From: Pseudobdellovibrionaceae bacterium
GTDB taxonomy: Bacteria; Bdellovibrionota; Bdellovibrionia; Bdellovibrionales; JAMPXM01
Assembly: GCA_021463345.1 (NCBI GenBank)
Contig: JAJTYM010000035.1
Span: 1-37,544 of the forward strand
Reading direction: 5' to 3'
Length of the DNA: 37,544 nt
Part shown: piece by piece, positions 15,343-23,843 of the stretch
Position numbering within the stretch: position 1 is the first letter of the stretch
How the letters are laid out: every line of letters starts with the position of its first letter
The notes under the pieces: generated by a model
What the model saw: only the letters and a program-made list of their open reading frames with translations
The model's database searches: none
Told to the model about the DNA's origin: nothing
Program-made: the position numbers and the translations under genes

Positions 15343-15840
15343 ATGATTCGCCGCTTGGTCCCGATCTGCTTGACCGTTTCGCTCGCCTTCGTCGCCGCTT
15401 CCGCTGAAGCCAAGGATCTCACCAACCGTCTGGGAGTCGGCTACAAGAATCAATTCAGTACGGAACTTCCCGGGATCGCGGTTCAATACTATCCCGCACG
15501 GGATATCGGGATTTCGGGCGCATTGGGCGTCGATACCGAATCGAACAATTCGAAATTCGGCTTCATGCTCAAGCTCTACAAAATCGTTTTCCAAGAAGAC
15601 AATCTCAACTTCTACATGGGGGCGGGCGGCGGCTTGCTCTCCACCGAGAACGTCGCTGGGCGGAACGAGTCGGGTTTCGAACTCGCCGGATACGCCGGTT
15701 GCGAGTTCTTCTTCGCGGGTCTCGAAAGCCTCGGCTTCAGTTTCGAAGCCGGTGCCGGCATCACCTCCGTGCCCAGCGGAGTTCGTTTTCGCACGTTCGG
15801 CGACCATCCGCTGCGCGCGGGTATCATGTTTTATTTCTGA
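15343..15840 (+). CDS. Small outer-membrane beta-barrel protein, 165 aa
   Basis: This exported protein begins MIRRLVPICLTVSLAFVAAS with probable signal cleavage after AEA. The mature part of about 140 residues alternates polar and hydrophobic residues in amphipathic strands (NRLGVGYKNQF, IAVQYYPARDIGISGALGV, LNFYMGAGGGLLS, FELAGYAGCEFFF, LGFSFEAGAGITSVP) and ends in an aromatic residue (GIMFYF), as outer-membrane barrels do. It resembles small eight-stranded OmpW/OmpA-type or porin-family barrels, but no specific family is assigned. Its ATG follows GGGGAGC. It is transcribed away from tRNA-Ala and looks monocistronic. Confidence 0.78.
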   Translation: MIRRLVPICLTVSLAFVAASAEAKDLTNRLGVGYKNQFSTELPGIAVQYYPARDIGISGALGVDTESNNSKFGFMLKLYKIVFQEDNLNFYMGAGGGLLSTENVAGRNESGFELAGYAGCEFFFAGLESLGFSFEAGAGITSVPSGVRFRTFGDHPLRAGIMFYF

Positions 15841-16116
15841 GCCTGTTCTCGAGTCGATCCGCAAGAGCCTTACAAATTCCGTGTCATGTTCCGTTCCTGG
15901 CTTTGGTCGAACGAGGAGCGGGCGCACCATCCGATCTCTCTGCTTGATTTGCGGGCAGAGCCGGCGCCTTTGGCCTGATGAATCTGCACGAATCTGACAT
16001 TATTGTGAACTTTGGTATGGACCTTGGTTTGGATTTCGCGCTACGAATTTTAAGTCATGAATCGATTATGGTTTTTCGTTCACTTGTTTGAGTGGGCGAA
16101 CTCAGGGGGGGAATGA
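15841..16116. other. Likely promoter region of the motor cluster
   Basis: No gene is seen in these 276 bases. The AT-richer second half (about 15995-16090) is the natural place for the promoter of the long downstream cluster, but I could not assign boxes with confidence. A G7 tract at 16105-16111 serves as the ribosome-binding site of the next gene. Confidence 0.4.
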
Positions 16117-16848
16117 ATGGAGTTCATCTCAAAACTGGCCAAGGCGTTCGAGGAGGGTGGCTTTTTCATGTGGCCGATCCTCGCGATCCAACTCGTTTCG
16201 ATCGCCATCATCGTGGAGCGAGTCTACGCGCTCTACTTCAAGCGCAAGCAGAATCAGATCGCGTTCATCGCCAACCTTGAAGACAACATCCGCCGAGGCG
16301 AGGTCGATGCCGTGATCGCCAAAGCGCAGTCGGCTGCCGAGACCCAGCCTGAGGTTCAGGCGGTCGCCCGCGCCGTGATCGCCGGCGCGCAGGCCGCGAA
16401 GAATTTCGGGGGCAAGGACGAGATCCAAGGGAAAATGGATGAGATCCTGCTCGAGGCGAACGGTCAGTTGGAACGTCGAGTCGGTTTCCTCTCCATGCTC
16501 GGCAACGTCGCGACTCTCACGGGCCTGCTGGGCACGATCACGGGGATGATCAAATCGTTCTCCGCCGTTTCTTACGCCAACCCCTCCGAGAAAGCCGCGC
16601 TGCTCGCCGCCGGGATCTCGGAAGCCATGAACGCGACGGCCTTCGGCCTCATCGCCGCCATCCCGGCGCTGGTCGCTTTCGCGATCCTGCAAAACCGCGC
16701 CAACCAATTGGCCGAGGACCTCAATCAAGGCGCGCTCAAGGTCTTCAACTGGCTGAGTTTCGCGTTCGATCCCGTCGCGCTGCGCGCGACGCACTCGTTG
16801 CGCGCCGAGGCCATGGGCAACCGTGAGCTGGGCAAGGACCTGAATTGA
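16117..16848 (+). CDS. MotA/TolQ/ExbB-type proton channel (AglR-like)
   Basis: This is a 243-aa inner-membrane channel subunit of the MotA/TolQ/ExbB family. It has one N-terminal membrane segment (GGFFMWPILAIQLVSIAIIV), a cytoplasmic loop, and two C-terminal segments (about 125-150, FLSMLGNVATLTGLLGTITG; and about 175-200, ATAFGLIAAIPALVAFAILQ). Together with ExbD/TolR-type partners it should pass protons to drive periplasmic movement. Two ExbD-like genes follow directly, as in AglR-AglQ-AglS of Myxococcus gliding, rather than the tolQRAB or exbBD-tonB layout. The ATG at 16117 follows a G7 tract; an ATG at 16113 is also possible. It heads an apparent operon of about ten genes. Confidence 0.93.
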   Translation: MEFISKLAKAFEEGGFFMWPILAIQLVSIAIIVERVYALYFKRKQNQIAFIANLEDNIRRGEVDAVIAKAQSAAETQPEVQAVARAVIAGAQAAKNFGGKDEIQGKMDEILLEANGQLERRVGFLSMLGNVATLTGLLGTITGMIKSFSAVSYANPSEKAALLAAGISEAMNATAFGLIAAIPALVAFAILQNRANQLAEDLNQGALKVFNWLSFAFDPVALRATHSLRAEAMGNRELGKDLN

Positions 16849-16944
16849 TCAAGATCCGCCGCGAAGGTCTTGGACCGTCGCGGCGGCTCAGACGCGACTT
16901 TCGCTCACGCGCCGTAAAGCGCGCCAACGGCCTGGGGGGGACGA

Positions 16945-17397
16945 ATGCGGAAGCATAAGCATCTCGACTTCGAGATCAACCTGATTCCGTGCATCGATTT
17001 GCTCAGCACGTGCATCTGCTTCTTGTTGCTCACGGCGGTGTGGCTGCACGTCGGCGCGATGAACGTCAAACAAGCGGTCGGCGGGCAGCCGGCGGAAGAG
17101 ACAGCGAAGAAACCATTGGTTTGGGTGAACATGGGGGCGACGGGCGAGCTCACGCTCGACGTGCAGGAAACCGGTCGCGTTCCCGTCAAACTCAGAAAGA
17201 TCAAGATCACGGGTCGGGACGGCAAGCCCAATCACGCCGATTTGGCGACGACCGTTCAAGAACTGCGGGGTTTGGAACCGTCGCTCGCCACGGCGTTGAT
17301 CCAGCCGACCGGTGTCAGCGCCTATGAAGACATCATCGAAATCATGGATACCTTCAAGAAGGAAGGCCTCATCGACCTGGGGGTCGCGCCGCTCTGA
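16945..17397 (+). CDS. ExbD/TolR-type stator protein 1 (AglQ/AglS-like)
   Basis: This 150-aa single-pass protein has its membrane segment at residues about 11-38, INLIPCIDLLSTCICFLLLT. The Asp in PCIDLL is the conserved proton-carrying residue of ExbD/TolR proteins. The C-terminal periplasmic domain ends LIQPTGVSAYEDIIEIMDTF and KEGLIDLGVAPL, as in TolR. It would assemble with the preceding channel. The ATG follows a G7 tract (16934-16940). A second ExbD-type protein is encoded next, so the motor has two different stator partners, as in the Agl motor. Confidence 0.92.
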   Translation: MRKHKHLDFEINLIPCIDLLSTCICFLLLTAVWLHVGAMNVKQAVGGQPAEETAKKPLVWVNMGATGELTLDVQETGRVPVKLRKIKITGRDGKPNHADLATTVQELRGLEPSLATALIQPTGVSAYEDIIEIMDTFKKEGLIDLGVAPL

Positions 17398-17435
17398 AGC
17401 GGAGGCCGGCGGATCCTGAACGGGGGGGAGTAGGG

Positions 17436-17936
17436 ATGCTTGCGAACACGGTAGTCAAACAGTCGGCTTTGCCGGGGATCCTGGGCTCGAGTTCGGTCCT
17501 CGCCCCTCGTGGCGGTGAGCGAACCAAGAAAACGGGCAGCGCGGACCTGCTGCTGACGGCGTTGATCGACGCGTTTTCGATTCTCGTCATCTTCCTGCTC
17601 ATGAGTTTCTCGAGCACGGGCGAACTCCTGGTCGTCGGCAAAGGCCAGGAACTGCCCAAAGCGGCGCGCGCCGACATGCTCGAACGTTTCCCGCTCGTGA
17701 AAATCGACGAGGGCCGTTATTTCGTCGAAGAACGCGAAGTGAGCTCAGACGGACTGGTCGCCGAATTGCTTAGCCTGCGCGAAAAGTGGCGGGAAATGCA
17801 CCCAGGCGAGGAGTTCCCCGGTGTCCTCACCATTCAAGCCGATCGCCGCGTCAAGTACGAGATCATGAACAGTGTCGTGCTCGCCAGCTCGCAGGCCGGT
17901 TTCAGCGAGATCAAGTTCGCGGTGGTCATGAAATGA
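17436..17936 (+). CDS. ExbD/TolR-type stator protein 2 (AglS/AglQ-like)
   Basis: This 166-aa protein has the ExbD membrane segment at about 34-60, DLLLTALIDAFSILVIFLLM, with the conserved Asp in ALIDAF. The N-terminal cytoplasmic tail is longer than in its neighbour (about 32 residues). The periplasmic part includes LPKAARADMLERFPLVKIDE, GVLTIQADRRVKYEIMNSVV and a TolR-like end (AGFSEIKFAVVMK). A G7 tract followed by AGTAGGG lies just before the ATG. Its stop overlaps a possible ATG of the following TPR gene. Divergence from the first ExbD protein suggests different roles in one complex. Confidence 0.91.
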   Translation: MLANTVVKQSALPGILGSSSVLAPRGGERTKKTGSADLLLTALIDAFSILVIFLLMSFSSTGELLVVGKGQELPKAARADMLERFPLVKIDEGRYFVEEREVSSDGLVAELLSLREKWREMHPGEEFPGVLTIQADRRVKYEIMNSVVLASSQAGFSEIKFAVVMK

Positions 17937-17947
17937 GAGGAGAGGCG

Positions 17948-20900
17948 ATGAGGACGGTCGTTTTTGGATTGCGGAGCCTTTCTCCGATCGCGTTCGCCGC
18001 CGTCTTGGCGTTTTCCTCGACTTCCGCGGGCTCCGGCGTCGACGCCAAAACGCGCGATCTCTTGATCGTCAAGCTCACGCAGGTGCACGTGAACCTGGCT
18101 CCCCAGGACCCGTCCCGCCCGGGTGTAGCGCTGCGCTTGGCGGATCTCCTCTCCGAGCGCGCTCGGGTGAAAGCTTTGGCGGAGCTTGAATCGGCGGGCG
18201 AGGCGCGTTCGGCGGCCGCCTCGCTCGATCGCCGCGAGGCGCTCGAACTCTATCTCGGCGTCGTCGACAAGTTGCCGGCCGATCAGAAGGGAAAAGTCCA
18301 ATCGCAAGTCGGTCACTTGTACGAGCTGATCGGCGAGGAGGACCGAGCGATCGCGGCGTATAACGCGATTCTCGCGGGGCAACCGACGCCGGCCTCCTCG
18401 GCCGAGGCGAATCTGTCCTTGGGCGAAGTTTATTTCAAACGCCGCGATTACGCGCGGTCGGAAAAACACTATCAGGCCGTCATCAACGCCCCGCAAGCCG
18501 CCTCGCGCGGCTTGGCGGCGTATCGCAGGGCGTGGTGCCGCTTCAACCAGGGCGATCTGGCGGCGGCGATCGACGGCCTCATGACGGTGTTGCGGACGCC
18601 CGAGCTGCTCACCCGGACGGGCTCGGCCGGCGTCGTTTCGGTCGACAAGCAATTCGCTGAAGAAGTGTCGCGCGATCTGGCGACGTTTTTCGCACGCCGG
18701 CCGGTGACGGCGGTCGACGTCGAAACGCTCTTCAAGTTGTCGCCGGAAGCGGCGGGGATCCCCAACCTCACGTACTTGGCCTCCGAGCTCGAGCGGCTAG
18801 GGCAGGCCGCGGCTAGCGTCGACGTCTGGCGTTTCGTCGAACAGCGCCAGGACAAACCGGTTCCCCGCTTGGAAAGCCAGATCCGCCTCGCGCAACTCGA
18901 GATGGATCTCGGTCGGCGCGCGGACGCCCTCAAGGATTTCAATGCGGCATTGAACCTGTGGGCGACGATGGGAAGCTGCCAGGACGCCGCCTGCGGCGAA
19001 CTCAAGAGCCGCCTGCGCAAATTCATCCTCGACTGGAACCGGGTCGAGAAGAAAAACCCTCCGGTCGAGCTGCTGGCGACGTACGAAGCGTACTTGAAGA
19101 CGTTCCCGGCCGAGATCGACATGCGGCTCTGGGCGGCTCAGGCCGCATCCGGCGCGCGAGAGTACGACCGTGCGATGGCGCACTACGCTCTGGCGATCCG
19201 TGCGCTCAGCGCCGAGGTCGCGGCCGCTGATCCGTCCAAGAGCGGGTCGGAAGCCGAACGGAGAGAGGCCAAAGCGGCGTTGGAGGCGGCGACCTTGGGC
19301 GCTGTCGAAACGGCCGAGCTTTCGAAGAAGCCCGTGCATCTCGAGCAGGGTTACGAGCTTTATCTCGAGTTCTCGCCCGAACGCGCGAAAGCCGTCGAAG
19401 TTCAATACCAGAAGGCGCACCTCCTTTACGAGAAAGGCGATTACGCCGTCGCGGCGGAGGCTTTGCGGGCGGTCGCTTCGAGCGAGGCCGCGGGGCCGGT
19501 CGAGGTGAAGGCGCGCGCCGCGGACCTCGCGCTCGACAGTCTCGTGCTCGCCAAAAGCGACGCGCTCATCGAGACATGGGCCAGGGAATTCGCGGCGAAA
19601 TTCCCGGCCAAACGCGACGAGTTCTTGAAGCTCGCGCGCACGTCGGTCCTGAATCAGGCCGCCTCCGCCACGCTTCCGGTCGCGAGCGCCGCGGTTTCGG
19701 ACGACAGTCTCCGGCAGGCGTGGACGATCCTGGCTCGTTATCCGGTGGAGGAAGCGACGCCGCGCGAACAGGCGGTGTATTGGAAGAACCGCCTGGTTCT
19801 CGCAGAAAAACTCGGCAAACACGGTGATGCCAGGGAAGCCGCTGAGAACGTGCTCAAGTCCCCCCAAACCGCCGATGCCGACCGGGAGTACGCGCTCAGC
19901 CGCAAAGCTTGGCTCGCCGAGCTCGCGCTGGACTTCGACGGCGCTTTGGCCGCGACCGAAAAGATGGCGCCGTCGGCTTTCCCGAACCGTGAGCAAAAAT
20001 GGCTCAAACTCGCGTTGTACGCCGATTTGGCGACGAAGGATTCAAGGCCGTTCTACGAGAAATTCCTCAGCGAATCCAAGGATGCGGCCGGCCGTCGGCT
20101 GATCGCGGCCCGTCTCGTGCGGGAAAGCGCGCAACCGGAGGCCGAGCTTGAACGGCGGAAAGCGGCGTTGCAGGGCGATGCCGAGGCGTACGCGCGCCTC
20201 GCGCTCGAGGCCTATGCCCGGACCGGACGCGTGGACTCGCTCCGCAAGGCGGTCAAGGACCTGGCTGTCGAGAAAACGATGTCGGGCAAGGTCATCGGGC
20301 GGGTCCTGTTGTTCGCGGAGCTCGCGCCCCTCAAAGCGAAACTCGAGGGAGCGAAAATCGATGCGTCCAACCAGAGAAAACTCGCCGCGAGCCTCAAGGC
20401 GCGCCTGGGCCTGGTCGAACAGCTCGAAAAACTCGCCGGCCGGGCGGTGGCGCTCCAGGACTGGGCCGCGCAACTCGTGACTCTCGATCGGCTCGCTCGG
20501 GAAAGCGAGCGTTTCTACCAGGAAATCCTCGCCTTGCCGGTGCCGGCCGGGTTGAGCGGCGACGAGGAGATGCAGTATCTCGCGTTGCTTTCGCAGCAGG
20601 CCTCGCCGCACCAGGTGCGCGCGCAGGACATGACCAAAAAAGTCGCCGAGTTCTGGGCGAACGAGGCGGCGATTCCGCAGCTCAGGGCGAGTTTCGCGGC
20701 GGAAAAGGGCGCGTTCCGCAGGATGCTCGCCGAAGAACTGGATTGGATCGCTCTCGCCGCGCCCGAGGACAAAAGGGCCGCCGTCCAGGCGATAGCGGCG
20801 TTGCCGGAAACGGTCGATGAGAAGCCCGGACGGGAAGCGCTCGAAGCCGCTCGTCGCTCGGTGCGTGAAAACCCGATGAACCGCGAATCGCTGGCGAAGC

Positions 20901-21022
20901 TCCTTGAGCTCGAGCGGCGGTCCGGGCGCGAAACGATGGCGTCCTATCTTGAAACGCGTCTTTCGACTTTGGATGAATCGGGGGCCGCTGGCGCGGCCCC
21001 CGCGGGCGAGGTGAAACGATGA
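17948..21022 (+). CDS. Large exported TPR-repeat protein, 1024 aa (GltD/AgmU-like)
   Basis: This long alpha-helical protein has a signal peptide (MRTVVFGLRSLSPIAFAAVL, cleavage near SAGSG). Tandem TPR-like helices are visible, for example GHLYELIGEEDRAIAAYNAI, ANLSLGEVYFKRRDYARSEK, AYRRAWCRFNQGDLAAAIDG and QKAHLLYEKGDYAVAAEALR. They continue to the C-terminus (LAKLLELERRSGRETMASYL). It should be a periplasmic scaffold. Large TPR proteins encoded beside AglRQS-like motors correspond in position to GltD/AgmU of the gliding complex, but orthology is inferred. The ATG at 17948 has a ribosome-binding site (AGGAGAGG); an ATG at 17933 overlapping the previous stop is the alternative. The open frame further upstream is spurious because it overlaps the ExbD gene. 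Confidence 0.88.
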   Translation: MRTVVFGLRSLSPIAFAAVLAFSSTSAGSGVDAKTRDLLIVKLTQVHVNLAPQDPSRPGVALRLADLLSERARVKALAELESAGEARSAAASLDRREALELYLGVVDKLPADQKGKVQSQVGHLYELIGEEDRAIAAYNAILAGQPTPASSAEANLSLGEVYFKRRDYARSEKHYQAVINAPQAASRGLAAYRRAWCRFNQGDLAAAIDGLMTVLRTPELLTRTGSAGVVSVDKQFAEEVSRDLATFFARRPVTAVDVETLFKLSPEAAGIPNLTYLASELERLGQAAASVDVWRFVEQRQDKPVPRLESQIRLAQLEMDLGRRADALKDFNAALNLWATMGSCQDAACGELKSRLRKFILDWNRVEKKNPPVELLATYEAYLKTFPAEIDMRLWAAQAASGAREYDRAMAHYALAIRALSAEVAAADPSKSGSEAERREAKAALEAATLGAVETAELSKKPVHLEQGYELYLEFSPERAKAVEVQYQKAHLLYEKGDYAVAAEALRAVASSEAAGPVEVKARAADLALDSLVLAKSDALIETWAREFAAKFPAKRDEFLKLARTSVLNQAASATLPVASAAVSDDSLRQAWTILARYPVEEATPREQAVYWKNRLVLAEKLGKHGDAREAAENVLKSPQTADADREYALSRKAWLAELALDFDGALAATEKMAPSAFPNREQKWLKLALYADLATKDSRPFYEKFLSESKDAAGRRLIAARLVRESAQPEAELERRKAALQGDAEAYARLALEAYARTGRVDSLRKAVKDLAVEKTMSGKVIGRVLLFAELAPLKAKLEGAKIDASNQRKLAASLKARLGLVEQLEKLAGRAVALQDWAAQLVTLDRLARESERFYQEILALPVPAGLSGDEEMQYLALLSQQASPHQVRAQDMTKKVAEFWANEAAIPQLRASFAAEKGAFRRMLAEELDWIALAAPEDKRAAVQAIAALPETVDEKPGREALEAARRSVRENPMNRESLAKLLELERRSGRETMASYLETRLSTLDESGAAGAAPAGEVKR

Positions 21023-21303
21023 AAAAATGGCGATTGGCGTTCTTGATCGCGCTGTCCGCCTCCGGAGCCGCGGCGTCCGCCTCTGGCGACGGATCGGCTC
21101 CGGAGAAAGCCGGAGCGGAGTCGACGGCGAAAAAAGGCGGTTCGCAGACCGAACTGAAGTTCGAAGAGCTTCTGGTGCAGGGGAAGTACCATTTCGCCGA
21201 TGAAGCGGTGGTCACGGTCGAAGAGGACAAGGTCCTCGACACCCTCCTCGGGCAGCGCATGGATTTCAAAGATCGCCTCAAAAAGTCGGCTTCGCGGCAA
21301 TGA
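21019..21303 (+). CDS. Small exported protein, 94 aa, in the motor cluster
   Basis: This short protein has a signal peptide (MKKWRLAFLIALSASGAAAS). A low-complexity Ala/Gly/Ser/Lys linker is followed by a charged C-terminal domain (ELKFEELLVQGKYHFADEAV, VTVEEDKVLDTLLGQRMDFK). The ATG overlaps the stop of the large TPR gene (ATGA), so translation is coupled. I do not recognise a family. The pattern fits a small periplasmic accessory of the envelope complex, in the position where gliding clusters carry small Glt proteins. The mature part is only about 70 residues. Confidence 0.75.
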   Translation: MKKWRLAFLIALSASGAAASASGDGSAPEKAGAESTAKKGGSQTELKFEELLVQGKYHFADEAVVTVEEDKVLDTLLGQRMDFKDRLKKSASRQ

Positions 21304-21325
21304 GGCGCTGGGGGGCGTCGCGCGC

Positions 21326-22486
21326 ATGAAAAAATTGGTTTTGGAAAACCGTGAAGGCCGGGTCGCTCGCGTGTTCATGTTCGGTCCGGGCGCTTGGGAC
21401 GGGGAGAAGCCCGCCGTCCTCGTGCAGCGTTTGGACACGCGTCGCTTGGAAATCCACCGCGACACCGATGCTCTCGCGCGCGGGCGGGTGAAGTTCCGCG
21501 AAATCGCCAAGGTCGAGCGAGCCGCGCTCGAAAAAGCCCCGCTCGAGATCAGCGACTTCGGCCGTCTGCGACTCGTCGCCGAGGTCCCGAAGACCGTCGG
21601 GGACATGCCGATGCTCGAGAGCGACAACCGCCTTTGGCGCCTGACTTTGCTGTTGGTCGCGTCGATCATGGGGGTCTTTGTCGGGTTCCTTCTCGGTCGC
21701 CCGACGATGACAGCGGGGATGGAGGCGGAGCTGAAACAGCAGGTTGTCCAGATCGTCAAAAAGATCCCCTTGAAGGCGCCGCTGAAAGCCGTCCCCAACG
21801 CGAGGATCGACGCGGCGAGAGTCGATGCGAAGGCGCAAACGGTCAAAACGACGAATAAGACCGCGGCGATCCGCCGCATGGGCGCGCTCGCGGTCCTCGG
21901 CAGCCTCGGCAAAGGCAATCAGAGGGGCGGCGTCGATCTCGGAGCTGTCGACGCCACCGCTGGGCCCGGCCTGGGAGGCTCGGGGGGCAGCGGTGGGGCG
22001 CAGGAGTCGCTCTATGGCAAAGGGCTCGTCGCGGCGCCGGTCGGCGCCGGCGGCAATCTGCAGGGCGGCGGGGGTTACGGCACCAAGGGCAAGGGCGGCG
22101 GTCAGGCCGGATACGGCAGGCTCAGCCTCGTCGGCTCGGCCGGCACCAACCCGATCCCGCTCGGCAAGGAGGCGATCATCAACGGCGGCCTCGATTTCGA
22201 CATGGTCGCCGGCGTGATCTCCAAGAACATCGGGCAGATCCGCTTTTGTTACGAACAAGGCTTGCAAGGCGATCCGCAGCTCGCGGGCCGCGTGGAAGTG
22301 GCGTGGACGATCAACGGCAACGGCCAGGTGGCCGTGGCGGGCGTCGCCAACACGACGCTCAATTCGAAGATCGTCGAGGATTGCATCCTGCTTCGCCTGC
22401 GCTCGTGGAAATTTCCGCTGCCCGAAGGCGGCGTGGACGTAAAGGTTTCGTATCCGTTTCTCCTGCGCCGTTCGGGGCAGGGGTGA
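21326..22486 (+). CDS. Single-pass protein with TonB-like AgmX/PglI C-terminal domain (GltG/GltJ-like)
   Basis: This 386-aa protein has three parts. An N-terminal cytoplasmic domain (1-95, MKKLVLENREGRVARVFMFG) is reminiscent in length of FHA-type domains but lacks clear FHA motifs. One membrane segment follows (about 100-122, RLTLLLVASIMGVFVGFLLG). The periplasmic part has a Gly-rich linker (GGSGGSGG, GGGGYGTKGKGGG) and ends in the AgmX/PglI C-terminal domain: NIGQIRFCYEQGLQGDPQLA, GRVEVAWTINGNGQVAVAGV, EDCILLRLRSWKFPLP, VKVSYPFLL. That domain is TonB-C-like and is found in GltG and GltJ of the myxobacterial gliding apparatus. It likely transmits motor movement across the periplasm. The start is set at the ATG at 21326; the open frame upstream overlaps the preceding gene. 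Confidence 0.88.
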   Translation: MKKLVLENREGRVARVFMFGPGAWDGEKPAVLVQRLDTRRLEIHRDTDALARGRVKFREIAKVERAALEKAPLEISDFGRLRLVAEVPKTVGDMPMLESDNRLWRLTLLLVASIMGVFVGFLLGRPTMTAGMEAELKQQVVQIVKKIPLKAPLKAVPNARIDAARVDAKAQTVKTTNKTAAIRRMGALAVLGSLGKGNQRGGVDLGAVDATAGPGLGGSGGSGGAQESLYGKGLVAAPVGAGGNLQGGGGYGTKGKGGGQAGYGRLSLVGSAGTNPIPLGKEAIINGGLDFDMVAGVISKNIGQIRFCYEQGLQGDPQLAGRVEVAWTINGNGQVAVAGVANTTLNSKIVEDCILLRLRSWKFPLPEGGVDVKVSYPFLLRRSGQG

Positions 22487-22520
22487 GTTGAGAGGGCCTT
22501 CCTGGCCAAGGAGTGAAGGA

Positions 22521-23843
22521 ATGGGATTGTTCGAGTTCGCGGACACGGAAATCGGACCGGGGGCGTTTCGCGGGAAGACGCTCCGGAACGCGGCGGTCGG
22601 GGCGTTGGTGGCGCTCGCAACGGCTTGCCAGGGCGGTTTGAAGCAGGACCCGCTCGCCGGGCAGCCCGAGCACATCCGCCAGGGCGTCCCTCCGGAGCTC
22701 GATAAAAAGCCCGAGCCCGCGCGTCCTGTGCAGCAGGAGTCGCTGCGCATCGACACTCAGGAATTTTACGACTTCCGCGAATCCGAAGAGGGGTCGGTGG
22801 TACTCCAGGGCCGCGCGTTGACCCCGGGAGTGGAATACGAGCTGATAGTCGAGAATCTCCAGGATTTCCCGGGTGCGACCCTCGAGCCCGTCGACCCGAA
22901 GAATCCTATGGCCGGGCTGACGTTCAAATGGACGCCGGCCGCGGATTTTTCGGCGCTTGAGTTCACGCGCCGCTTGCGTTTGAGCGTCGTGCTCGCCACG
23001 ACCAATACGCCAGTGCGGCTCGCCGTCCGCAAGCAGATCACGGTGCTCGTGACGCGCAGGTCGAACGTGCCCGAGATCGTTTCCGTCGAGGACTTGTCGG
23101 TCGATCCGATCCGCGAGGGCGAGCAACGTCGTTTCAAAATCGTCGTGCGCGATCTCGACGGATTCGACGCTCCGGAAGGCCGTCCCGCCGTGGTCTTCGT
23201 CGCCAACCGCCTGAACCGGGCGGATATCTCGCCGCTGATCGCCCTCGATTCGATCCAGCCCGTGAGTCAGGACCCCAACGACAAGAGCCAGTGGATTTAC
23301 CAAGCGTGGGTCGATGCGCGCGGCCGCGAGATCACGCGCGACGAGGGGAAATTCTCCTTCGCGATCCAGGCGATCTCCCGTTTCGGCGCGCCTTCGGCGC
23401 ATAAGCACGTCAATGTCCTGGTCCGCACGTCGGTGCGCGAGCCGGTCTTGTCGTGGAAAACGCCGGTCGCCGTATTCGCCGGCGAGGAAGTGATCTTCAA
23501 CTTCCAGGTTTTCGACCCGAATTTCGAGGGCCGCGTGAGCGTGAACTTCCTCGATCGCCCCGAGCAGGCGCTCGGGCAGGCCGCGTGGGATTGCCCGCCG
23601 GTGGAGAATCCCGCCGAACCGTTGATATGCACGATCCGCTGGAAAGTGCCGCAGAACCCGGCGCGCACGACGTTCGACGTGCCGATGGAATTGCGGAACA
23701 AGAGCCAGGTGCCCGGGGACCGCGCCGACAGCGTCGTGCGCGCCTCAGGCCGGTTCCACGTCCGTCAACCTCCCGCGCCGTCGGCGCCGGAGCATATCCC
23801 CCCATCGCCAGTCGCGGCTCCCGCCGCAGGAGGCCGAAATTGA
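22521..23843 (+). CDS. Lipoprotein, 440 aa, beta-rich, in the motor cluster
   Basis: The N-terminal region (MGLFEFADTEIGPGAFRGKT, then LRNAAVGALVALATAC) ends in a good lipobox (LATAC), so it should be lipidated and envelope-attached. The basic N-region is unusually long (about 20 residues). The rest is beta-rich and looks like two or three Ig-like or cadherin-like modules (ALTPGVEYELIVENL, TFKWTPAADFSALEFT, IREGEQRRFKIVVRDLDGFD, VFAGEEVIFNFQVFDPNFEG), ending in a Pro/Ala-rich tail. No named family is recognised. The ATG at 22521 follows AAGGAG. Its stop overlaps the next gene's TTG start. By position it may be the lipoprotein component of the Glt-like complex. Confidence 0.8.
   Translation: MGLFEFADTEIGPGAFRGKTLRNAAVGALVALATACQGGLKQDPLAGQPEHIRQGVPPELDKKPEPARPVQQESLRIDTQEFYDFRESEEGSVVLQGRALTPGVEYELIVENLQDFPGATLEPVDPKNPMAGLTFKWTPAADFSALEFTRRLRLSVVLATTNTPVRLAVRKQITVLVTRRSNVPEIVSVEDLSVDPIREGEQRRFKIVVRDLDGFDAPEGRPAVVFVANRLNRADISPLIALDSIQPVSQDPNDKSQWIYQAWVDARGREITRDEGKFSFAIQAISRFGAPSAHKHVNVLVRTSVREPVLSWKTPVAVFAGEEVIFNFQVFDPNFEGRVSVNFLDRPEQALGQAAWDCPPVENPAEPLICTIRWKVPQNPARTTFDVPMELRNKSQVPGDRADSVVRASGRFHVRQPPAPSAPEHIPPSPVAAPAAGGRN

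Noticed and set aside
17786-17947. Longer N-terminus for the 1024-aa TPR protein
   Set aside because: The extension overlaps the ExbD gene in another frame and would bury the signal peptide. ATGs at 17933 and 17948 are better starts.
21960-22125. Gly-rich repeat stretch as a DNA repeat or CRISPR-like array
   Set aside because: It is a coding Gly/Ser linker inside the TonB-like protein. There are no regular repeats and spacers, and no CRISPR array was seen anywhere in the window.
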